This document shows, piece by piece, positions 1 to 8,210 of a stretch of 64,000 nucleotides of DNA. This DNA is from AP-15 sp963755435 (GTDB lineage Bacteria; Pseudomonadota; Alphaproteobacteria; ATCC43930; CGMCC-115725): contig CAVWJX010000011.1 of assembly GCA_963755435.1 (NCBI GenBank), positions 492,740 to 556,739 on the forward strand. Reading direction: 5' to 3'. The stretch's first letter is position 1. Each line of letters starts with the position of its first letter. The position numbers were made by a program, and so were the translations under genes. The notes under the pieces were generated by a model. It made no database searches, had not been told where the DNA came from, and saw only the letters and a list, made by a program, of their open reading frames with translations.

Positions 1-1494
1 AGCCATCGTTCGGGTCACGTCGGTGGTGCCGTCGAGATATTGCGCGCCCGAATCGAGCAGATAGAGAGTACCGAGTTCGAGGCGCTTTTCGGTTTCCGGC
101 ATCGCCCGGTAGTGGACGATGGCGCCGTTCGATCCGGCGCCGGAGATCGTCGGAAAGCTCAGGTCGCGGAAATATTCACCTTCGCGGCGAAAAGCTTCGA
201 GCCGGTCGCTAGCAGCGATCTCGGAGAGCTTGCCCTTGGGCGCCTCTTGCGCAAGCCAAGCGAGAAAACGGGTCAAAGCCGCGCCGTCGCGGCGATGGGC
301 CACACGCGTGCCCTCGACCTCGACCCGGTTCTTGCACGCCTTGGGCAAGGTGCACGGGTCGGCGGCGCGATGGAGCTTGGCCCCGGCGGCTTCGAGCCGG
401 TCGAAAACCCAGGCCGCAGCACTCGCCGGGTCAGCTTGAACCCGGCCGCCCTCGCCGGCGAGGGCGTCGAGCGCCGGCCCCAGTTGATCGGGTTCGGCAA
501 CGGTCACCGCACTGCCGAGATGGCGGTCGAGGCCCGGGGCGAGCTTGCGATGATCGACGAACAAAGTGACGTCAGCGTCCTGGCGCAGGATAGCAAAGGA
601 CAGCGGCAATGGCGTGTGCGGCACGTCGCCGCCACGGATGTTTAGGAGCCAGGCGATCAATTCGGGCATCGTCAGAACCACTGCCGCGACGCCTTCCTCG
701 GCCAAGGTGCGGGCGAGCCGGGTGCGTTTGGAGTGTGCGGTCTCGCCGGCAAATCTCTCGGCGTGCGGCAGCACAGGGGCTAACGGTGCGGCCGGCTGCC
801 CCGGCCAGACCCGGTCGAGCGGGTTATCGCCGACCGCGCACAGCACGGCGCCGGCCTTTTCGGCCGCGATGCGGAACCGTTCCACCTCGTGCGGCGTGTG
901 CAGCCACGGATCGTAGCCGAGCGCCGCGCCGGCGTTCAGGGCACCCCCGACCCAGTGCTGCGGCGGGTCGTCGACCAGATGATGGATTTCGAACAGGCCT
1001 CGATCAACCTGGTGCGCCGCCTGCAAGGTGTAGCGGCCGTCGACGAACAGCGCCGCGCGCTGGCGCAGTACGACGGCCAGCCCGGCCGAGCCGGTAAAGC
1101 CGGTGAGCCATGCAAGACGCTGACCGCGGGGCGGCACGTACTCGCCCTGATGCTCGTCCGAGCGCGGCACGATGAACCCGTCGAGACGGCGCGCCGCAAG
1201 CTCACGACGCAGGCGGGCGAGGCGCTCGGCGCTCGGCAGGATGGCGAAATCCTCGCGGCCAAGACCATCGCGATAATCGGCCGCCATCTTTCGACGCAGC
1301 GCTTCGAGCGCTTGGGCAAGCGCTGGCGTCACAGGATCAGCAACCAGCACGTGCCAGCTTGCGCCGACCTCGCGCGGAGCGCCGAGCACGCCGGCGACCA
1401 GCGCCTCGAGGCCTTCGGGGTGATACTCCGATCGCGCTTCGTGCAGCAGTCGCGCCAGTTCGCTCCGGTTCAGGGCCGATCCGTTCATGGTCAT
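1..1494 (-). CDS. pepP: Xaa-Pro aminopeptidase (M24B, PepP type), C-terminus cut by window edge
   Basis: Metallo-aminopeptidase that removes the N-terminal residue next to proline. Reading the minus strand from the ATG at 1494 gives an uninterrupted frame to base 1. A creatinase-type N-domain (FIVPRSDEHQGEY, then WLTGFTGSAG) is followed by the start of the pita-bread catalytic domain with DSGAQYLDGTTDVTRT, whose aspartates are metal ligands. The remaining ligands lie outside the window. AAGGAG sits 8 bases before the ATG and decides the start; a second ATG is at 1488. About 85 residues precede the usual creatinase start, an extension I do not recognise. Family call is firm; the role of the extension is unknown. 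Confidence 0.93.
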   Translation of the reverse strand, partial: MTMNGSALNRSELARLLHEARSEYHPEGLEALVAGVLGAPREVGASWHVLVADPVTPALAQALEALRRKMAADYRDGLGREDFAILPSAERLARLRRELAARRLDGFIVPRSDEHQGEYVPPRGQRLAWLTGFTGSAGLAVVLRQRAALFVDGRYTLQAAHQVDRGLFEIHHLVDDPPQHWVGGALNAGAALGYDPWLHTPHEVERFRIAAEKAGAVLCAVGDNPLDRVWPGQPAAPLAPVLPHAERFAGETAHSKRTRLARTLAEEGVAAVVLTMPELIAWLLNIRGGDVPHTPLPLSFAILRQDADVTLFVDHRKLAPGLDRHLGSAVTVAEPDQLGPALDALAGEGGRVQADPASAAAWVFDRLEAAGAKLHRAADPCTLPKACKNRVEVEGTRVAHRRDGAALTRFLAWLAQEAPKGKLSEIAASDRLEAFRREGEYFRDLSFPTISGAGSNGAIVHYRAMPETEKRLELGTLYLLDSGAQYLDGTTDVTRTMA

Positions 1495-1630
1495 CGTCTC
1501 AGCTCCTTATCCGGCGCCGCGTAAGCAATCAGAAACCCAGCATAGCTGAATTGCAACAACGCTCTGGCAGATGCTGCGACGCAACACCAAATTTGATGCA
1601 GTGCAGCAGAACGATGCACAGGGAGTTTGC

Positions 1631-1864
1631 ATGATGTCTTTTCTCAACCTCTTCATCTCGGTCGGGAAAGCGATCGCAGCCTGGCGGCAGCAGCGACGCG
1701 CCTATGACGAGCTGATGGCGCTCGACGACCGCTCGCTGGCCGATATCGGCATTCGCCGTTCGGAGATCCGGGCGATCTTGGCAGCCGATCGAAAGGCGGC
1801 GCAGTCGGCGACGCCCGCAATATCCCAGAAGCCGGCAGCTTTCGGCCGGCATAAGGCGGCCTAA
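1631..1864 (+). CDS. DUF1127 family small protein
   Basis: 77-residue basic protein with the DUF1127 signature: a short amphipathic N-terminus, then WRQQRRAYDELMALDDRSL and ADIGIRRSEI. DUF1127 proteins are small, often RNA-associated or stress-induced regulators in alphaproteobacteria; the exact role here is unknown. The start at 1631 is preceded by a GGGAG motif about 6 bases upstream; an upstream in-frame ATG at 1571 would add 20 residues unlike the family. It faces prmA, and a hairpin lies just after its stop. Confidence 0.85.
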   Translation: MMSFLNLFISVGKAIAAWRQQRRAYDELMALDDRSLADIGIRRSEIRAILAADRKAAQSATPAISQKPAAFGRHKAA

Positions 1865-2813
1865 CCGGCGCTTCGCTGCGACCAGATCTCAAACTTAATC
1901 GATAGATGGGGGCTGCGGCCCCCATCTTCATTTCTCGTACCGCTCCGGCACGCAAAATCAGGGTCGACCAGCCATCGATGAGAATACGGCGCTCGAGCAC
2001 GACACCCAAGCCGCGATGCGGTGCCAGCACGATCGGCTCCTGCCGGCGCAGCAATCCCGACAGTACCGCCCGCCCGCTTGGCGCAAGGGCGCAGGTTAGA
2101 TCAGCGGCCAACAGCGCCAGCGGGCGCGCTAGAATGTTCGAGAGGATCAAATCGTGCCGCTGTCGTCGCAACCCGCGGCCGCGATAGCCGGGGGCGCGGC
2201 GTACCCGCACCAAAGATGCCACGCCGTTGCGCGCGATGTTGTGGCGGGCGACCGCGACCGAGCCCGGATCGATATCGCTCGCCCGCACCTTACGCCGCAA
2301 AAGCTTGGCTGCCGCGATCGACAGGATTCCGGTGCCGGTGCCGATATCGAGCGGAGCGGCGATGCGCCGTTGCCGTGCCAGGGCCTGGAGCGCGATCAGG
2401 CAGCCGCGGGTCGAAGGATGCTCGCCGGTGCCGAACGCGGTCGCCGCATCGAGCACGATCCCGATCGCGCCCACCGGCGCGTTGCCGCGGTAATGCGAGC
2501 CATGGACAAAAAACCGGCCGATCCGCAATGGCGGAAACGCGAGCTGGTTTTCCGTGAGCCAGTCGCGGTCGAGCAGTCGCTCCTCGGCGATTTCCGCGAG
2601 ATCGCCGCCGGCCGCCGCGGCTGCGAGCGCCAGCCGCGCCGCTAGCTCCGCGGTCAGCACCGAGGCGCGGGGATAGGCTTCGAGCCGCCATTCTTCGGGT
2701 GCCGTCTCGAAGGCGGAGACAGCCACCGCAAGCTCGTCAAACATGGCGAAGACGGCGCCGGCGGCTTCGGCCCCACGCACCCGCGCGTGCAAATACAGCA
2801 CGCCGACGCTCAC
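1653..2813 (-). CDS. prmA: Ribosomal protein L11 methyltransferase, with abnormal C-terminal read-through
   Basis: SAM-dependent methylation of ribosomal protein L11. The family block AFGTGEHPSTRGCL and the SAM motif LDIGTGTGILSIAAAKLL are followed by ASDIDP and the catalytic-region motif LILSNILARPL. The protein should end shortly after GWSTLILR, at about 295 residues. Instead the frame stays open for about 90 further residues, across a terminator hairpin and the whole antisense of the DUF1127 gene. Removing one base just after LILR would give a stop at 1928-1930. I therefore suspect stop loss by a one-base indel or a sequencing error. It lies 33 bases downstream of dnaB. Confidence 0.88.
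   Translation of the reverse strand: MSVGVLYLHARVRGAEAAGAVFAMFDELAVAVSAFETAPEEWRLEAYPRASVLTAELAARLALAAAAAGGDLAEIAEERLLDRDWLTENQLAFPPLRIGRFFVHGSHYRGNAPVGAIGIVLDAATAFGTGEHPSTRGCLIALQALARQRRIAAPLDIGTGTGILSIAAAKLLRRKVRASDIDPGSVAVARHNIARNGVASLVRVRRAPGYRGRGLRRQRHDLILSNILARPLALLAADLTCALAPSGRAVLSGLLRRQEPIVLAPHRGLGVVLERRILIDGWSTLILRAGAVREMKMGAAAPIYRLSLRSGRSEAPVRPPYAGRKLPASGILRASPTAPPFDRLPRSPGSPNGECRYRPASGRRAPSARHRRVAAAARLRSLSRPR
1906..1925 (+). terminator. Hairpin terminator between convergent DUF1127 gene and prmA
   Basis: Perfect 8-bp inverted repeat ATGGGGGC / GCCCCCAT with a TGCG loop, followed on the plus strand by the pyrimidine-rich CTTCATTTCT. It sits 41 bases after the DUF1127 stop. The prmA reading frame runs through it from the other side, which is unexpected for a coding region. 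Confidence 0.7.
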
Positions 2814-2846
2814 CGCCCGTTATCCCGGTTCCATGCCGCCGGCTGT

Positions 2847-4373
2847 TTACGCGCCCGGCGGCAAATGATCGGGACCCACAAAATTGTCGAATTTGGTCGT
2901 TTCGGCCTCGAAATGCAGCTTGATCGTGCCGATCGGCCCGTGCCGCTGCTTGGCAATGATGACCTCGCCGAGCCCGTACACCTCGTTGAACCGGTCCTGC
3001 CAGCGCTCGTAGCGATCGTTGTACTTGTCATCGGTTTCATCGGCTCGGCGTAGTGGCTGCCCTCGCGATAGATAGTATTCCTCTCGGAAGATGAACATGA
3101 CGACATCGGCGTCCTGCTCGATCGAACCCAATTCACGCAGGTCGGCCAGCATCGGCCGCTTGTCCTCGCGCTGCTCTACCGCGCGCGACAATTGCGCCAG
3201 CGCCAGCACCGGCACGGCGAGTTCCTTGGCCACCGCCTTCAGGCCGCGGGTGATATCGGAGATTTCCTGCACCCGGTTTTCCAAGCTGCGCACCTGGACC
3301 GACGGGCGCATCAACTGTAAATAATCGACAACGATCAGGCCAAGGCCCTGCTGACGCATCAGCCGTCGCGCCCTGGTGCGCAACGCCGAGACGCTGAGCG
3401 CCGGGGTGTCGTCGATGAACAGCGGCAGCGATTGAAGATGGTGGCTCGCCTGCACGAAGCGGTCGAAATCTTCATGGCTGACATCGCCGCGACGAATGCG
3501 GTCCGAGGAAATCCCGGATTCCTCGGCGAGGATGCGGGCGGCCAATTGCTCGGCCGACATCTCGAGCGAAAAGAACCCGACCACGGCGCCGTCCTCGGCG
3601 ACGACGCTGCCGTCGGCGGTGCGGCCCGCCCGGTAGGCCTTGGCCGCATTGAAGGCGATGTTGGTGGCGAGCGCCGATTTGCCCATCGACGGCCGCCCAC
3701 CCAGGATGACCAGATCTGATGGGTGCAGCCCGCCCAGCTTCTGGTCGAGATCGACGAATCCGGTGGCGACGCCGACCGTCTTGCCGCTGCGCTTGAACGC
3801 CGCCTCGGCCATGTTGATGGCGCTGGTCAGCGGCACGCTGAAGGCATGAAAGCCGCCTTCGCTCTGGCCTGCAGTGGCGAGATCGAACAGCTTTTTCTCG
3901 GCCCGTTCGATCTGCTCGGTCGCCCGGTCGTCGAGATCGTGGCGAAAGGCGTCGTTCACCACATCCTCTCCGAGCGCGATCAGCTGACGCCGCAGGTAGA
4001 GGTCGTGGATCGCGCGGCCGTAATCCTCGGCGTTGATGATCGTCACCGCGCCGCCGACCAGATGGACCAAGTATTGCGCCCCGCCGATCTCGGCGAGCGC
4101 GCCATCCTGATCGAACAGGTTTTTCAAGGTGACCGGGTTGGCAATCTGGCCGCGCTCGATCAGCTTGCCGATCGCGGCGAAGATCCGGGCGTGCACCGCG
4201 CTGCCGAAATGCTCGGGCATCAGAAACTCCGACACCCTCGCAAATGCGATGTTGTTGATCAACAGCGCGCCCAGCAGCGCCTGTTCGGCTTCGGTGTTGA
4301 AAGGCGGCGTGCGGATCAGCTCGGGGTCGGTGTCGCGCAACGGCGTGACGCGCGAGGCCATCATTGTTTCCAT
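2847..4373 (-). CDS. dnaB: Replicative DNA helicase DnaB
   Basis: Hexameric 5'-3' helicase of the replication fork. The 508-residue product has the N-terminal DnaB domain (PPFNTEAEQALLGALL) and a RecA-like motor with Walker A GGRPSMGKSAL, the FFSLEMSAEQL block, Walker B LIVVDYLQLM, and LAQLSRAVEQREDKRP followed by SIEQDADVVMFIFREEYY. The start at 4373 gives the normal DnaB length; ATGs at 4364 and 4361 are alternatives. The frame stays open upstream to 5048, but that part overlaps the secreted-protein gene in another frame and has no DnaB similarity. prmA follows closely. Confidence 0.95.
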   Translation of the reverse strand: METMMASRVTPLRDTDPELIRTPPFNTEAEQALLGALLINNIAFARVSEFLMPEHFGSAVHARIFAAIGKLIERGQIANPVTLKNLFDQDGALAEIGGAQYLVHLVGGAVTIINAEDYGRAIHDLYLRRQLIALGEDVVNDAFRHDLDDRATEQIERAEKKLFDLATAGQSEGGFHAFSVPLTSAINMAEAAFKRSGKTVGVATGFVDLDQKLGGLHPSDLVILGGRPSMGKSALATNIAFNAAKAYRAGRTADGSVVAEDGAVVGFFSLEMSAEQLAARILAEESGISSDRIRRGDVSHEDFDRFVQASHHLQSLPLFIDDTPALSVSALRTRARRLMRQQGLGLIVVDYLQLMRPSVQVRSLENRVQEISDITRGLKAVAKELAVPVLALAQLSRAVEQREDKRPMLADLRELGSIEQDADVVMFIFREEYYLSRGQPLRRADETDDKYNDRYERWQDRFNEVYGLGEVIIAKQRHGPIGTIKLHFEAETTKFDNFVGPDHLPPGA

Positions 4374-4582
4374 GCCGGTGAGGCTATCACCGGAGGCGAG
4401 CGGACGGCCGGCAATAAAGATCCACAAGCTGTGGAAGACGGGGGCGATCAGGCGGCGGCGATTATGGGCCGCCGCACCCGCCCGCGCTTGCGATGAAGCC
4501 GCCGAGAAGCCGCTCGCGCCGCGGGTCAAGTGCTGATCGGAACCTCGCAACCAGCCGGCCAGGGCCCTGCCAAACCGGCCTT

Positions 4583-4921
4583 TTACGGTGGGGAGGTGAT
4601 CGTTTTCGAGCGGGTGGTGGTGGTGCCGGCGCCAGGATCGGTCTCGGTCCTGGTTCGCGTCTCGGTGCTGCCGGAGATGCCTTGCTTGTAGGTGCGCTTG
4701 GCGGTGACGTCGTTGCCGTTGATGTCGACGCCCTTGTGGGTTGTTGATGTGCGGTAGCCGCCATTTGGGCCAGGCGCCACTGTGGTTGTGGTCGTCGTGC
4801 TCGAGCCGGCGATCGGAGCGGGCGGGACAATCGGTGTCGGACCGGGAGGGTAATTCTGGGCAAACGCCGCGCCAGACACCAAAACAGCGGCAGCAGCGCC
4901 CAGCAGTAGATGCTTTATCAT
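4583..4921 (-). CDS. Small secreted Thr/Ser-rich protein
   Basis: 112 residues. A clear Sec signal peptide (MIKHLLLGAAAAVLVSGAAF, with likely cleavage after AFA) is followed by a Pro-rich stretch, a run of threonines, and a low-complexity Thr/Arg-rich tail containing TRTRTETDPG. It is probably periplasmic or extracellular. Similar short proteins of unknown role occur in alphaproteobacteria. It sits upstream of dnaB on the same strand, with about 210 bases between them that hold no gene I can support. Confidence 0.7.
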   Translation of the reverse strand: MIKHLLLGAAAAVLVSGAAFAQNYPPGPTPIVPPAPIAGSSTTTTTTVAPGPNGGYRTSTTHKGVDINGNDVTAKRTYKQGISGSTETRTRTETDPGAGTTTTRSKTITSPP

Positions 4922-5005
4922 TGGTCTGCGTCCTCAAGTTGACCATTTGCTGGAACGCCGGCGCGTTCCGGCCGGTTCCAAAGCAAGGCGGCACGCCCCT
5001 GGCGA

Positions 5006-5350
5006 TTACGGACGATTGGGGCTGCTCTTCCTTTCGCGCATGGCCCAACGGGAAGTGCGCAGCTTCATCGGTGGACCCGCGAGCTTCTGGCGCGCCTGGT
5101 TGAGCTCTTCGAGGCTCGCGAAAGTTTCGTCGGGTCTTTTTGTCGCCACCCCAACGAGCACTGCTTCGATGAAGCCGAGGGTAGCGGTGTGCATGCTCAG
5201 CATTTCGGCGTGCCCGCGGGCTACCGGAAGGACGAGATCAACTCTGTCTTGAAGGGTCGCAGCGAGGGTGTCGGTCAACAGAAACGAGCGCAGGCCAAGC
5301 CGGCGGATTTCATCGACAAGAGCGGCCACCTCGGCATAGCGGTACCCGAG
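5006..5350 (-). pseudogene. Remnant of RpiR/MurR-type regulator (C-terminal part of SIS domain)
   Basis: The minus-strand frame reads GYRYAEVAALVDEIRRLGLR, FLLTDTLAATLQDRVDLVLP, then MLSMHTATLGFIEAVLVG and SLEELNQARQKLAG. This is the pattern of the last 100 or so residues of the sugar-phosphate-binding SIS domain in RpiR-family regulators. The HTH domain and first half of SIS are absent. Upstream the frame turns into low-complexity antisense of a plus-strand remnant. It abuts that remnant near 5345, so a deletion probably joined two broken genes. There is no evidence that it is expressed. Confidence 0.65.
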
Positions 5351-5537
5351 AACACTTTGAAGTTCGGCGTCGGCGTCATGCTGTCGGCCTTCGGGGTGTT
5401 TTGGACCGGAGAGGGCCTCGGCATTTAATTGGCCCGGCCAGGATTTCGCCTTGGGAGCTTTCGTCGTCCTGTTTCTGTTGGTCGGCATTGCCACCGCATC
5501 GATGCTCCGGCGGCCGGCCGCGCGGGTGCTCCAATGA
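5341..5537 (+). pseudogene. Frameshifted C-terminal remnant of COG4280-type membrane protein
   Basis: The plus strand reads VPENTLKFGVGVMLSAFG and then FWTGEGLGI before TAA at 5426-5428. One base out of frame the text continues as NWPGQDFALGAFVVLFLLVG and ends RRPAARVLQ at 5537. Together these match the end of COG4280 predicted membrane proteins as I remember them (VPENTLKFGVG, FGTFWVGEGLG, WPGGDLAL). A one-base insertion at the T-run 5424-5426 would explain the break. The N-terminal two thirds is missing. The stop overlaps the ATG of the next gene, suggesting a former operon. Confidence 0.6.
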
Positions 5538-5752
5538 ACATCATCCGCGACGTTTTGAGAGCGCTCGTCAGCATGTTCCTTGCCGACGCCAGGCTCACCC
5601 TGAGTACCCTTATTTTGGTGGCCGCCGTTGCCGGGCTTGTCGCGGTCTTGCGGGTTGGGCCGCTGGTCGGCGCCGGCATTCTCATTTTCGGATGCCTTGC
5701 CACGCTCGTCGAGGCCGCCAGTCGGGAAGCAAGACGCACGGGCCGCCGATGA
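5534..5752 (+). CDS. Small membrane protein, two predicted TM segments
   Basis: 72 residues from the ATG at 5534: an amphipathic start, then two hydrophobic stretches (LSTLILVAAVAGLVAVL and GAGILIFGCLATLV) and a basic tail ending ARRTGRR. The start overlaps the stop of the COG4280 remnant in an ATGA arrangement, implying past translational coupling. Function is unknown. It may be a surviving partner of the broken upstream gene. Confidence 0.55.
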   Translation: MNIIRDVLRALVSMFLADARLTLSTLILVAAVAGLVAVLRVGPLVGAGILIFGCLATLVEAASREARRTGRR

Positions 5753-5855
5753 TCGGTCGCTCGAAACCGGATGCGCAGTTGATTTTATGCGAAGAAAATA
5801 GTCTCCCGCCGTCCCCGGCCCAGCGGAATATTGCCGGGCCGGGTGGGGATTGGGC

Positions 5856-6689
5856 TCAGTTCGGGTGGAAGACCAAGGTGCGCAGTTCGATGCTCTCGCG
5901 CGGGAAGGCGTCGGGCGGGGTCGTCGGGTCGGTGAACGAGGTGTGCGGCATGAAGCGCGCGCGGCCATCGGTCTTGGTGTCGGCGATCTTGAGCAGCAGC
6001 GCCTGCTCGCGCCGCATCTGCGGCACGTAGTACCATTCGTGCGCCGGATTCCACGTGACCGAATAGGTCTCGCCGACCCGATCGCGGTAGACCAGGTCCG
6101 ACGGAACGAGATCCTTCTGATCGACGGTGCGCGCGTCGCATACCGCGAGCGGCGCGTCTTGTAACGGCCCCCGGATCGGGCGCCACAAATTGATCACCTG
6201 AACCCGCCCTTTGAGCAATTCCTCGGCCTCGTCGGGCAACAGGTCGCGAACCCGCTGCGGGCCGGAGCGCGCGGTGTGATCGACATGGACCCGGGTCGCC
6301 GGCTGGCGAGGCCCGCCGGCCGAGCGGTCGGAGAGGCCCGGCACGCGGCGGCGCTGCAGATGGTCGAAGATGAAGACGCGGCTGGCGCCGGTCTGCTCGG
6401 CGATGAAGCGCTCCGCCTCCGGATAGTAGACGCGGCGCACCTCGTCATCATCCCAAAAGTCGCGCACCGCGGTGTTCTGCTCGACCAGGGCGAAACCCTG
6501 ACGGTCGAGTTCGATTTCCGAGGCCACCGGCCGCATGTCGCGGATATGCATCCGGTGCGGCTCGTGCGTCATGTTGGAGCGGTGCTCGCTGGCCGCCGTC
6601 TCATAGGCGAAGTAGCGCGGGCGCTCTGTCATCGGCGCAAGGTAGTTCAGCTCGCCCTCGACATAGGGCAGCTCGGCAAAATTGGTCAT
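5856..6689 (-). CDS. CmcJ/NvfI family protein (putative oxygenase-like)
   Basis: 277 residues from the ATG at 6689, preceded by GGAGG at 8-base spacing. Motifs typical of the CmcJ/NvfI family are present: FIFDHLQRRR, RVHVDHTARSGPQRVRDLLP, INLWRPIRGP, DAPLAVCDA, GETYSVTWNPAHEWYYVP and PHTSFTDP, with SIELRTLVFHP near the C-terminus. The family includes cephamycin CmcJ and fungal 2-oxoglutarate-dependent enzymes; the bacterial substrate is unknown. It is divergent from a LysR gene that may control it, separated by about 520 bases. Confidence 0.8.
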   Translation of the reverse strand: MTNFAELPYVEGELNYLAPMTERPRYFAYETAASEHRSNMTHEPHRMHIRDMRPVASEIELDRQGFALVEQNTAVRDFWDDDEVRRVYYPEAERFIAEQTGASRVFIFDHLQRRRVPGLSDRSAGGPRQPATRVHVDHTARSGPQRVRDLLPDEAEELLKGRVQVINLWRPIRGPLQDAPLAVCDARTVDQKDLVPSDLVYRDRVGETYSVTWNPAHEWYYVPQMRREQALLLKIADTKTDGRARFMPHTSFTDPTTPPDAFPRESIELRTLVFHPN

Positions 6690-7207
6690 GGTTCGATCCT
6701 CCGTTGGGGTTGTCGTACTGCGGGCCAGGGGCGGAAGAGCCGGGAACAAAGTCAAAAGCGCACGAATTTGCGCCATTCCGGTGGATGTTGGAACACCTTC
6801 GACAAGTTCGGCGCTGGCAGAACCGGGGCCGATCGAAGAACCAAGGTGCCGACAGCACCGCGAGCGGCGTGGAGCGCGTCCATCGTCCACCCGCCGAGGC
6901 CGACGCTGTTGCCGGCCGGACCTATCCGCTGCTCGCCTCGATCGCCGGCGGCATCACTCCCTCCGGAATGGTATATTGGCCAGAAACTCGGCATCGGCTC
7001 AAAAGTGCTTATGCCGTGCCGCCTGGAGCCCCGAGCTAGCCCGGCAAACTGCTCGCGCGCCGCTTCGAACCGGATCGCGCTCATATGAAATCTCCTAAAC
7101 TCGACGTCCGTTCTCGACCGGCTGCCGAGATCTTGTCTGCGCTTGATATGGAAGATATAGATGATGCCGACAAACGAGAGTTTTTCAGGGATAGTTTAGA
7201 TTCTCTC
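6690..7207. other. Intergenic region between CmcJ-like and LysR genes
   Basis: 518 bases with no gene I can support. A 110-residue minus-strand frame (6752-7084) starts at the CATATG palindrome 7082-7087 but has no recognisable domain. The last 120 bases (about 7085-7207) are AT-rich relative to the surroundings and could hold the LysR promoter, or a 41-residue N-terminal extension of the LysR protein if translation starts at 7085. Confidence 0.4.
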
Positions 7208-8143
7208 ATGTTCACCAACAGCCGTGTGCCACCGCTCGGGGCGCTGCGCGCGTTTGAGGCGGCGGCCCGCCATCTGAGCTTCAGCAAAGCCGCGGAGGAG
7301 CTGTTCGTCACCCCGGCGGCGATCAGTCATCAGATTCACGCGCTGGAACAGGATCTCGGGGTCAAGCTGTTTCATCGTCTCAGCCGGGCGGTCGAGCTGA
7401 CAGCATCGGCGCGGGTGCTGCTGCCCGGCCTGTCCGAGGCGTTCTCTGGGATCGAATCGTCGGTCAGGCGCTTGCGCGCACACAACGACACCGGGACCTT
7501 GACGGTGACCGCGTCGCCCTCCTTTGCCGCCAAATGGCTGGTGTTGCGCCTACACCGGTTCCAGGAACGATGCGCCGAGATTGATGTGCGGATATCCGCC
7601 ACCGACGAGGTCGTCGATCTGACCAAGGGCGATTTTGATATCGGCATTCGCTACGGGACCGGGCGCTACCCCGGGCTCGAGGTCGAGAAGCTGTTTACCA
7701 ACGAGGTTTTTCCGGCGTGCAGCCCGCAATTGCTCGCTGTCGGACCGCCGCTGCGCACCCCCGACGATTTGCGCCATCACGCGCTGATCCATGACCAGGC
7801 GATCGAACGCGATCCCCTGGTGCCGACCTGGCCGATGTGGCTCAAGGCAGCCGGCGTCAAGGACGTGCCGGCGACCGCCGGGCTCAGCTTCAACAACATG
7901 CACCTGGCGCTCGACGCGGCGATCGCCGGTCACGGGGTGGTGCTGGCCTACAGCACGATCGCCGCCGGTGACCTCGCCGCCGGGCGGCTGGTGCGGCTGT
8001 TCTCTCTGGCGCTCCCCGATCAGTTCGCCTACTACATTGTCACCGCGCCGGGCGCGCTCGAGCGGCCCAAAATTCGGGCGTTTCGCAATTGGCTGCGCGA
8101 GGAGGCCGATCGGCGGCCCGAAGCGGCGGCGGGCGCTGTCTGA
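7208..8143 (+). CDS. LysR-family transcriptional regulator, GcvA-like
   Basis: 311 residues from the ATG at 7208. The N-terminal winged helix reads PPLGALRAFEAAARHLSFSK and LFVTPAAISHQIHALEQDLG, the GcvA-subfamily form. It is followed by a substrate-binding domain with FDIGIRYGTGRYPGLE and an AAIAGHGVVLAYSTIAAGDL segment near the end. An in-frame ATG at 7085 would add 41 acidic residues not usual for the family, so I prefer 7208, although no strong ribosome site marks it. It is divergent from the CmcJ-like gene, its most likely target. Confidence 0.88.
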   Translation: MFTNSRVPPLGALRAFEAAARHLSFSKAAEELFVTPAAISHQIHALEQDLGVKLFHRLSRAVELTASARVLLPGLSEAFSGIESSVRRLRAHNDTGTLTVTASPSFAAKWLVLRLHRFQERCAEIDVRISATDEVVDLTKGDFDIGIRYGTGRYPGLEVEKLFTNEVFPACSPQLLAVGPPLRTPDDLRHHALIHDQAIERDPLVPTWPMWLKAAGVKDVPATAGLSFNNMHLALDAAIAGHGVVLAYSTIAAGDLAAGRLVRLFSLALPDQFAYYIVTAPGALERPKIRAFRNWLREEADRRPEAAAGAV

Positions 8144-8210
8144 GCGTCGGGGTGGAACGAATTTCCGGCGGTCCGTCGGGCTGGCGCGGGCAGCGCACCG
8201 TCGAGCGGTG

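Noticed and set aside
4374..5048. 225-codon open extension upstream of DnaB
   Set aside because: It overlaps the signal-peptide protein at 4583-4921 in another frame, shows no DnaB similarity, and DnaB already has its normal length from 4373.
6752..7084. 110-residue minus-strand frame in the CmcJ/LysR gap
   Set aside because: No recognised family, no ribosome site, composition like a random GC-rich frame. Its start within CATATG is probably coincidental.
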